The notes under the pieces were generated by a model. That model ran no database searches. It had not been told where the DNA came from and saw nothing but the letters and a program-made list of their open reading frames with translations. From NCBI RefSeq assembly GCF_000204055.1, contig NW_006768833.1, positions 365,039-429,038 of the forward strand: a DNA stretch of 64,000 nucleotides. Direction: 5' to 3'. Position numbers and translations under genes: made by a program. This DNA comes from Melampsora larici-populina 98AG31. Taxonomy: Eukaryota > Basidiomycota > Pucciniomycetes > Pucciniales > Melampsoraceae. Shown one piece after another: positions 55,998-64,000 of this stretch (the stretch's first letter is position 1; the number at the start of each line of letters is the position of its first letter).

Positions 55998-56432
55998 ATG
56001 AAATTATTATCACCACCCACACTTGTCACCATGTCAGTGCTCATCATTGGAGTAGCACAAGTAGGATTATGTAGACTTGATTGTCCATTCAATCAAGATG
56101 AAAGTTCTACTGCTCGGGTTCAAATCTTATTGAAAGATTGTCCACTTGGTAACAATTGTCAGGGGTTGGTTAGTCATATAGGGAAAAGATGTCCCAACAG
56201 TATAAACGGTTGTAGGGGTAAAATTGAGTATATTGTGGAAAAAGAAGCATGCAATGCTGATATCTTGTGTAGAAAACATACCAAAAGAACCAAAAAGTGT
56301 GATAGAGAAGTTAATTTTGGAATAGTCAAATGTAACCAGAGTGGTTGCAATATTCAAGCAGCCCAGGGGGAAAGATCAGATGAATGTACAAGACATGAAA
56401 AAATAGCTTGTCACCATAGATACTCAGAATGA
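55998..56432 (+). CDS. Secreted cysteine-rich protein, 144 aa (candidate effector)
   Basis: The leader MKLLSPPTLVTMSVLIIGVA continues QVGLC, likely cleaved near residue 24. The mature part of about 120 residues has twelve to thirteen cysteines, many spaced as pairs: CRLDC, DCPLGNNC, RCPNSINGC, ACNADILC, KCNQSGC, and single Cys in KKCDRE, DECTRH and IACHH. It is basic and ends HHRYSE. An even number of spaced cysteines suggests a disulfide-stabilised extracellular fold. No named family is recognised. It is a single exon here; a 5' leader intron is possible given the TATA candidate about 410 bases upstream. hAT-C is inserted 186 bases downstream of the stop. Size and pattern fit rust candidate effectors; function and host target are unknown. 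Confidence 0.6.
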   Translation: MKLLSPPTLVTMSVLIIGVAQVGLCRLDCPFNQDESSTARVQILLKDCPLGNNCQGLVSHIGKRCPNSINGCRGKIEYIVEKEACNADILCRKHTKRTKKCDREVNFGIVKCNQSGCNIQAAQGERSDECTRHEKIACHHRYSE

Positions 56433-56629
56433 TAGGACATGTAATTGGTGTGGAATGTTAAAGCAATGGCAAATCAAAGAAACTTTTACACCCCTGATGT
56501 GTTGTTGGTTGGTGAACAGGCACCAAGGCCTGTATCATAGGATATGATCTTTTTTTTACCAGGAATGGGGAGGAGACCCTGATTCTGAACAGAGAATGTG
56601 ATTGTGGCATATCTAACTCAACGGTGGCT

Positions 56630-56850
56630 CGGCTAAGCTAACTTAGCGCTTAGCTTAGCGCTAGCTTAGCGTTATTTGGCCGCTAAGTTAGCGCAAATTT
56701 CTTAGCGGACCTCAGCTAAAGTAAGACATTTTCAAATATTCCTTAGCGGGACACAGCTAAGCTATTTAGCTTAGCGCACCGCTGTACCGCTAAGCTATGA
56801 GCTAAAGCGAGGTCCAGGGCGCTAATTAGCGCCCTTAGCGACTTTCCTAC
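56630..56850. repeat. Left subterminal TTAGCG array of hAT-C
   Basis: More than a dozen TTAGCG, CGCTAA and GCTAAG units lie in both orientations. The mirror array is at 60515-60720. They are probable transposase-binding sites, by analogy with other hAT elements. Confidence 0.75.
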
Positions 56851-56984
56851 GGACCAGTAGGATATCTATACATATCCGGACATGTTTGATACCGAGCCTC
56901 GGACTTGTCCAGTGTCCGGTCTCGTAATCATATCTTGAGATTATTTTATTTTATTTTTTTTATTTTCCTTATTCACCACCAAAC

Positions 56985-59900
56985 ATGGATGACTCCAATC
57001 ATCACGCAGATGTCTCGAATCCCACCACTTGTCGATCCAGCCGCAACGTCACCCCTATTGGCTCTCAAGCCCAACCAACCACTCAGCCCAATCCAAATGA
57101 AGATGAAGACTCCAATCTTCCGAATCCCATCCGTCGAACAAGCCGTATCATCACACCCAGATCAAGACCACCGGGTATGATTCAACCCTCTTCCGATTCA
57201 CGCAGATCTGTCGGAACTTCAAACATCATTACAAATAAGCGAAAGAAAACGATTATAAGTGATTCAGAGACCGAGACTCACGATACAAATCAGGATTCGA
57301 CTGCTACTCAGAATAAGAAGAAACAAAAGAAAAAAAAGAATCGGAAGACACCTGCAGCTAATCGTCAAATTGGAACGGAGGTGAGAAACTCACAAACCTT
57401 TAACCTTACACTGAGTTTGTTCAATACACTTACCTGGTTCTATGTCAATGTAGAACGAAGACATGGATCGTGCCGCTCTCCAACAGAATTCTGACAGCGA
57501 AATCGAAAGAATCAAGGCATCAGCTCGAGCTAGTAAGATTAAGGACAAGGACGAAGATGGGTATGATGATGTGCTGCTTTATTTCTCTGAAGCGACTCAT
57601 AAGAAGGACGAGGTGAGTTTTGTTCAGGTGTATTGTTTTTTCTTTCCAGCTAACAATCACTTCTATGTAATAGGACAAGTCGAAAAAACCTCTCAACCAC
57701 ACGTGTCTCTGGTGCGGAAAGACTGGTATCCGAGTCAGTACAAGCAACCCTCGAGCCAATCTCAAGGTTCATCGGGATGGTAATCCACAAACCGAATCAG
57801 GATCAGTTGCGTGTCCTCACCGAAATCGGGCAATCAAAGCTGGCGCGAGTCTCCCACCAACAGTTGCTGCATTGAAGAAACTCGAAAAGGATAAATCTCA
57901 AACTACACTGACTTCCTTCGGCATCGAACAATCAAAATCGCAGTACGAGGTTAATACAATGAATCGAATGCTTTGTCTGTGGCTGGTCCAGCAAGCTCTA
58001 CCCTGGAAACGGATTGAGGATCCAGCCTTACGTGCTGCATTGGACTATGCACGACCAGGAGTACGTATTTATAAGCGGAAGTGGATGGCTAAAGAAGCGA
58101 AACAATTATATGTTTCGCTTCGAGAATCAATCCACACTGAACTTCAGGTGAAGTGTTTCTTCTTTTATGATTCTTCTTTCCGATCAAGTGATCTGATTTA
58201 ACTTTTTTTTTTGAAATGAACAGAATCTTGACAGTCAGTTCACGCTTGTTCAAGATGTGTGGACCACGAAGGGTAACGCACACGCCTTCAGTGGTGTTTC
58301 CGTTAGTTTCATCGATTCGAGTTGGCAATACAAAGTCAGGCATCTGAGTTTGAAGAGGGTCGCTTGGCATCACCATGGCCAATGGTTGGCTGAACCGATA
58401 GTCACTATTCTGAAGAAAGATAATCTGTATCTTAAGATAAGTAGATTATTTTTTCAAATTCAATCAATTGTATTTTAAGTTTCAACTAACATCAAATCTT
58501 ATTATTGTATTACATGCTCGCTCAAGTTACTGACTCAGGTATGAATAATAACACCATGTCCAGAGAGATGCACAAGCAACTTCAGGCTCTATCCGAACAA
58601 GTCGGCTCCGAAGTAACATCAACTACCGATATCAACAACTCACAATCACAAATGCTTTCCAATACTGAAACTATCAAATCAGTTAAACCGATGGCCAAAT
58701 GGACAAACTCGTACACATGGGACCCGAAGCGTATGCACCATTTCTGTGCTTGTCACAAGCTCGGTCTTGTTGTCAAGCATGGACTTGCTGCCTTAGGAAT
58801 CAATGCACGCGCTGGGCCTGCGAACAAGGAGGTAGTACTTGGACGATTCCCTGTAGTCGATATCATGCCCGTTATAGAAGAGGAAGAAGATGAAAATGAT
58901 GATAGTGTGGCAATTGACCTTGATGATGAAGATGAAGAACCGGATCACCAACCTGATGAGCTTCCTGAGGAAGATCATCATAGCGACTCAGAAGAGGTCT
59001 CCGATGTCGATGATCCAGACAAAGATGACGAAACTCGACGCATTTGCAAGTCTCTTATGGACCCACCTGAAAGTCGGTCTCCATCATCCAACATGATGGC
59101 AACTCTGTACAAGAACTGTCTCACAGTGTGTCGCCGCTTGACCCGAAGTGCTTCTTGGAGGCGAGTTTTCGAACGTCGAATGAAGGCCAAAGGCCTCTCT
59201 GTACGGCCTTTATCTGCAGGTTATGGTATCCGGTGGAACGCTGACTATGACCGCCAATCACGAGCTTATGAGGCACGTGAGGTAAGTCTATGTATCTATC
59301 TAATCATCTTGTATACTTGTGATTTCTGCTAATGGTGTATTCATTTTCACTTTAGGTTATTGATCAGATTCTTAGCAAAGACCTGGCCAAATTCCACTCG
59401 ACAAACCGTCGGCGAGGTACCGATGTGAAGAAAGCGGCATACTTTCAAGGTATAACTTTCAATGGTCGCGACTGGGAGGATCTCAATGCTCTCAATGAAG
59501 AACTATTAGTATGTATCAATTTAACTTCCATCAGCTGATTGATACTGACTTTGCCTGTATCAATACAGCCATTTCTTTTGTTGACTAAACGGTTTGAGGA
59601 GAACAGCCCGAATGGATCAATTGTCCTACCAGAGTATTCGATCTTGTTGGAATCTCTCAAAAAACAACAGGCTGCTTTAGAACAAGATGACCCGTTGTAT
59701 CCTATGTTTGCGGAGATGGTCATCTGGATGGAAAAGTACTGGAATGAAGCTCTCAAGTGTGAGAGTCTTGTATTTGCGACCATCTTGAACCCACTATTTC
59801 GCCACCGATTCTTCGAAAAAACCTTTGGCCCCCAAGATTCCAAGTCTGTTGAGAGTCTCACAGCATTTACAAGCACATTCAATGTCCGCAAAACTGAGCA

Positions 59901-60451
59901 CTCGGACCTCAACTCTCAGCGATCGTTGCACAACACGCAACCTACCTCATCAAGCTTGACCAGCGCAGTTTCATCTGTTTATCAACTCTTCACCCACGAT
60001 GCTCAGGCTGAGCGCGAGGATGAGCTTAAGAGGTACTTGAAAGGCGATCATCCCCTATTACCAGTGCTCAAAGATGGCGCAATCGATCCTGATTGCATAT
60101 TGAAATGGTGGAAAGTTAGTATTGATTTTCCTTTGTATCTACATGCGCCTGAAACAACACATTGCTAATCAGCAATGCCATTGTTTGTAGGATCACGAAC
60201 ATATCTATCCGGTCCTTGCGTCAATGGCACGCGATTACCTTGCAATCCCCGCTTCATCTGCAGCGGTTGAGAGATCTTTTTCAGCCGCTGCTGATGTTTG
60301 CTCAGCGAATCGAGGTCGATTGGCCCCACAAACCATTGAGAGGAATGTGGGTAGCCTGTTGTGGCTCCGTGAAAAGGTTGAACTGGTGGGTGAATGGGTA
60401 ATGGTAGCCAGTACGCTAGCTAAGCATGCTGCAAAGGTTATTCTAAAATGA
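56985..60451 (+). CDS. hAT-C transposase, 989 aa, eight exons
   Basis: The product cuts and rejoins DNA at the element ends. Exons: 56985-57380, 57454-57612, 57674-58147, 58224-58436, 58514-59281, 59356-59508, 59569-60114, 60191-60451. All junctions are in phase. Six introns are GT-AG; the one at 58437-58513 appears to be AT-AC. Domains: basic, Lys-rich N terminus (NLS-like KKKQKKKKNRK near residue 120); BED-type finger CLWCGKTG...LKVHRDG near 200-225; QDVWTTKGNAHAF, where the RNase-H fold begins; MLAQVTDSGMNNNTM with an acidic active-site candidate; CACHKLGLVVKHGLAALGI; an acidic insertion; and the dimerisation domain YPVLASMARDYLAIPASSAA followed by VERSFSAAADVCSANRGRL. It has the conserved E-R-S-F motif lost in hAT-A and hAT-B. 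If the doubtful intron is instead spliced GT-AG (58441-58526) the product is 986 residues. Confidence 0.85.
58437..58513 (+). other. Putative AT-AC intron in hAT-C transposase
   Basis: The upstream exon ends CTT AAG, then ATAAGT (58437-58442). The downstream exon starts ATG CTC GCT CAA after ...TTGTATTAC. The intron is 77 nt, with a branch-like caactaac at about 58483. An in-frame GT-AG alternative exists in this copy only two to thirteen bases away. Confidence 0.6.
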
Positions 60452-60729
60452 ACATTTCTTTTATTTTTGATTGTCTTGAATAAAAAATAAGATTTATTTG
60501 TTTTGTGCCTAAAAGTCGCGCTAAGCCGCTAATTAGCGGTTTAGCTGAAAAAACCGCGCTAAGCTATTGACAAAGCTTAGCAGCATCAAATTTTTACCGC
60601 TAAGCTATTGTCTTAGCTTTAGCGGTAATGCGCTAAGATTTAGCGTTAGCGCGCCATTCCTTAGCGGGGCATTGCTAAGCTAAGCCAAGTGTGGGAATAA
60701 CCTTAGCTTAGCTTAGCGAGCCACCGTTG

Positions 60730-62227
60730 TCTAACTAAACCCTGTTATTTCATGAACAAAAAGTAAGTTGCCATCTTGGACATAAAGATCCTTGAAAGCG
60801 TTTGCAGCACTCAATTGGAATTGGGTTGAGCCTCAAAAATGATAAGGTAAAGCATCTGTGATGCAGTGCACCATCCCAGGTTAATACACTTGCTACTGAA
60901 ATATGTGAAGTCATTTCAATGGCTTGAATTTGGCACATTTCTTTCTTGCAGATCCTGTTTAAGTTTACAATCAGCCTGGACAGTTTGGATGCTGAGGAGA
61001 CAAGAAACTCTCCACACATTGTGTGCATAGATTTCTTTTTAGCTGTGATTGTCCTCATAAGTTAGCCAAACCTACAAGAAGATGGCCCACAGAGTCATTT
61101 CAATGGCTTGAATTTGGCACATTTCTTCCTTGCAGATCCTGTTTAACTTTCCAATCAGCCTGGACATGTTGAATGCTGAGGAGACAAGAAACTCACCCAC
61201 ATTGTGTGCATAGATTTCTTTTTTGTTTTTGATTGTCCTCATAAGTTAGCCAAACCTACAAGAAGATGACCTACTTCAGAGGTTGAAAAAATCCCCCTGG
61301 ATGGCTGTTGGACAAATCATCCAGCAACAACAAGGTTGATTGCTCCAATGTGCACAAGGAAGTGGATATCATCCCTTTCCATGTTTCAATCAAATACTTG
61401 ATCATCACAGGAGCACAATCAGCAGACATATCTGACAAGACTTCAGGGTGGAGCAAAGGCTGTGTGCAAGGCTTTGTCATGTATGTTGTTGAAAGCTTTT
61501 CCTATACCAGTAGTAATATGTATCATGTACCACATCACATGCATGATCTTCATTTTTTGCCAGTATGTCATCCAAATTCAGGGACCCTTCATATAAACCA
61601 CGCCAATCTTGTCATCAACCCAGCTGATTGACTTGATCGCACATTAAGAGAATCAAGACTTTGATAAAGGCTTTGAACCTAGGGACGTGTTCATACAACT
61701 TTTCCTGGTATGAATTATGGTTTATGTTGAACACCAAAATCCCTATGCTATGCAGACTGAATGACCAGTCAACAAATCAAATTGGCAGTGCTCTGTTCAA
61801 TTCATTGACTGTTTGATCCCTTGAGATGATACACACTTGAATCTTTGGATCTTGCAATGTTGGATCCAAGGCCCTTGGCATAACACTGATCAAAAACTCT
61901 AGGTGGTTCCCAGAATCTCTGGATTCTGGTACTGATCTGTCTTGCATACTATAGCCTTTGTAATTTACCTGGAAATCAGCTTGGGTTGTGTTTACAAGGA
62001 GCACAGCCTGTAAATACTTTCCATCAATCAATATTTATATATATAAGTCATTTGAAACAAAAGAAGAGGAGATATTTCAAAATAAAACCGTTACTGAGAG
62101 AGATATGATACAGAGAAGCAATTGGAGTCACGGTAGCCTGAAGTTGAATGATACTCTTGATGTGCCAGCTTCACACTGGGCTTAAAAGGTTTCATCTTGT
62201 GGATAGTCCGTCACTTACCAAATTCAA
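60730..62227. other. Intergenic with a direct duplication, no supported gene
   Basis: Short frames only. The stretch holds a tandem duplication described separately. The 107-codon frame at 61308-61631 has no recognisable domain. Confidence 0.4.
60907..61270 (+). repeat. Tandem direct duplication, unit about 175 bp
   Basis: The segment at 60907-61087 (gtcatttcaatggcttgaat ... aacctacaagaagatg) recurs at 61096-61270 with scattered differences. It is non-coding by eye. The differences between the copies suggest an old duplication. Confidence 0.8.
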
Positions 62228-64000
62228 TCATGCCTTTTTGGAAACCAGTCGGTTAGGTACAATTCTCGAAGAAGTGCGGGGATGAAGACGACTTTGAGCC
62301 AATCGGTTTGGTCGCAGTGCACCCAGCGATCCATTGATGTTCTTTAAACCTGTAGAAATTGCGTTGAACTCTTTGATACACGCTATCGCTTGTACTCGCT
62401 CGTATCGTTGGAGAGTATACACGTCCGGGCTTTGTGCTTGTAGACCCGGAAACCTTTGAGGCACATCCGATGCGCCAAGATGTGAAGGATATGTCATAGT
62501 TTGTGACGAGACCTCCGGATCGTCGCTTGATGGAGGGATTTTCGGCGGAAGAATCAGACGAGTGATACCATTTGATGATTGGCATGAAGCTAGAGATATT
62601 AAGCAAAAACTCACCCGAAGTCCATCACAGCACCAGCTTGAAACCCTCTCCGCGCATCCTTCTGGTTCCACCTCCTCTTCTTGGATCTTGTCAAGTTTTT
62701 CACGGACGAAATTACGACGCATAAAACTGCCATCTATATGGCAAAAAGTTCATTGGGGAATTGTTCAGAGCGGATTTCAATCAGAACAATGTCCATGATG
62801 ATGACTTACAACACTGAATTTGATCAGCCATTTTGAGGCATAGAGAGTAGCTGGGTAGATGATGTAAGACAAAACGGTCCAGCTCATCAAAGATTCAAAA
62901 ACAAGCGCGCCTGGAGTAAAAGTCAGACGCCTCTTCATTTTCACTCTCAACTCTAGTCATTCAACGCGGAATGCAAAGAATAGTCTCCTGACCAACGCTT
63001 TTCAGCCAGCTGAAGAGAAAGCTGATGCTCTTGAATGCAGTGTGATCAATAATACCGATAGAGCCAACCAGAGAAGCAGTTAGATTATCCATCACTGCGA
63101 TCTGCGTGTCCAACTCCTTGAACAAGTTGGCCATTACGAGTTTTATTTGATACTGTTAGATAATGACAAGATATTGACCTTCAGCTTGATCTTACGAAAG
63201 ACGGTACAGAGAAAAGCAAAAATGATGCACTTACCTCCACGTCTACAATCGTTGATTGTGATTGGTTCAAAGAGAAAGCTATCTGGTTGGAACTGTGGTC
63301 AAAGCCCTTCAAACGATCTTCGATCATTATGAAACCGCCGTTGATCGATGCAAGTCTTTGAGTCAAATCAGCCTAGCAAGACGCATACATCGTCAGTATT
63401 CTTTGTTACGGACTTGTCACTTACACACAATTTTTTTTCGATGGGTCAAAAAGCTTCTACCATTTCACCATGCTGTATCAATATGACATCCTTAATACCA
63501 TTGAGGCTTTCTTCGTGAGTCTGTCCCAAAGACTCTGCCAAACCCATAAACCTCTATCAGGCCGGTTAAGCGGCAAAGAGTTGATATTTGAGATTAGTTG
63601 ATATCAATTCATCGGAAGAAATAGCGAAATCGGGACGTACCAGTTCCAAGCAGCTGACGAGGGCTTGAAGGCTGTGATTGAGCTTGGACTCAATCACCGA
63701 GGGTAGTTCCGTTTTCAGCGCGACGAGCTGGGTCGATAAACCAGTGTCCACCTCCATAGCAAGCCCGCGTAAAATCTAATTGAAGGTAGAGTTACACAAG
63801 AAAGGTTTCAGCTTTCCACGACAGTGAGATAGTCAGTAGGCAGCACCTACCGAATCGGCCGAAGAGCGCCAGCGGTCAAGACCGTTTGAAAAGTCGACAG
63901 CCCTATCTCTTCGATCAAGTGCATCTCTTTCAATCATCACTCGTTCCAGCCCATTGACAAGCTCCTCAAATTTCTTCTGATGAGCCTGTGAAGAGCTTTG
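62228..64000 (-). CDS. Coiled-coil membrane protein, 5' end outside the window (possibly KAR5/Tht1-like)
   Basis: Eight exons keep frame with GT-AG borders: 63851->64000, 63641-63775, 63461-63553, 63235-63372, 62966-63152, 62810-62910, 62615-62733, 62228-62525, giving 406 residues of the C-terminal part. The first three visible exons are helical and charged (KKFEELVNGLERVMIERDAL, ALKTELPSVIESKLNHSL), typical of coiled coil. Later exons have hydrophobic stretches: KSISFLFSWLKSV, SLMSWTVLSYIIYPATLYAS and AVLCVVISSV, then a basic segment KNLTRSKKRRWNQKDARR and a Ser/Pro-rich tail. This order (coiled coil, then C-terminal membrane segments) resembles the nuclear-fusion protein KAR5/Tht1, but the diagnostic N-terminal Cys region is off the window. 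The two weakest junctions are the donor gttgaa at 62965 and the last acceptor (tcaag before 62525). Skipping the last intron would end the protein at 62611. Confidence 0.6.

Larger units (their letters stand above)
56619..60729 (+). mobile_element. hAT-C, apparently intact hAT element
   Basis: Ends are CAACGGTGGCTCGGCTAAGC (left) and CAACGGTGGCTCGCTAAGCT (right, reverse complement; one base deleted), between perfect 7-bp repeats TCTAACT at 56612-56618 and 60730-60736. The next base is C on the left and A on the right, so an 8-bp duplication does not fit. The 4111-bp element carries one multi-exon transposase gene without stops. Both subterminal regions (56630-56850 and 60515-60720) are full of TTAGCG / CGCTAA and GCTAAGC units in both orientations. 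It may be autonomous. Confidence 0.9.

Noticed and set aside
62253..62606. 117-codon minus-strand frame
   Set aside because: It overlaps the chosen last exon in another frame; only the frame used in the eight-exon model keeps phase with the upstream exons.
1..64000. tRNA, rRNA and CRISPR features
   Set aside because: No cloverleaf with an intact GTTCGAATC-type arm and no regularly spaced repeat-spacer array was found by eye. A gttcgaatcc match near 40734 lies inside copia-3 coding sequence.

Overview
The window looks like a repeat-rich stretch of a basidiomycete genome, most likely a rust fungus (Pucciniales). This rests on short spliceosomal introns in almost every gene, copia, hAT and CMC/CACTA-type elements of the kind known from rusts, small secreted cysteine-rich proteins, and very low host-gene density. 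The species cannot be named from the sequence alone.

Layout. 1.7-2.7 kb: a broken PIF/Harbinger transposase. 3.1-15.2 kb: copy 1 of a CMC (Tnp2-like) element, opened by a 4.9-kb hAT (hAT-A, 3256-8192) and by a copia element (copia-1, 8535-14071) whose right LTR carries a CACTA-type MITE. 15.3-22.2 kb: two decayed pieces of replication factor C subunit 1 (RFC1) on either side of hAT-B (15914-21787), which itself holds a 545-bp MITE. 22.6-29.1 kb: copia-2, with an intact 1565-codon gag-pol. 29.1-30.3 kb: the 5' end of a fourth copia. 31.6 kb: a small secreted protein. 32.8-36.0 kb: an intron-containing, full-length RFC1 pseudogene. 36.2-45.1 kb: CMC copy 2, with its own inverted ends and target duplication, opened by copia-3 (intact gag-pol) and by a second CACTA-type MITE. 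47.5-50.6 kb: a host gene for a ThrE/Prm10-type membrane protein. 53.6-56.4 kb: MITEs and a second, larger cysteine-rich secreted protein. 56.6-60.7 kb: hAT-C, apparently intact, with a 989-residue transposase in eight exons. 62.2-64 kb: a minus-strand coiled-coil/membrane gene that runs off the right edge.

The two CMC copies act as empty-site controls for each other and fix the boundaries and target duplications of four nested insertions. The clearest unexpected signal is in the hAT transposases. All three copies interrupt the same codon position with an intron that appears to be AT-AC (ATAAGT...TAC) rather than GT-AG. All four hAT-type insertions checked also end in CAA...TTG and sit between perfect 7-bp, not 8-bp, direct repeats. 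Other points are half-tRNA-type primer sites in three of the four copia elements, non-canonical LTR ends in copia-3, LTR pairs that differ mainly by internal repeat copy number, and recurrent TGA stops compatible with CGA to TGA change in the older elements.
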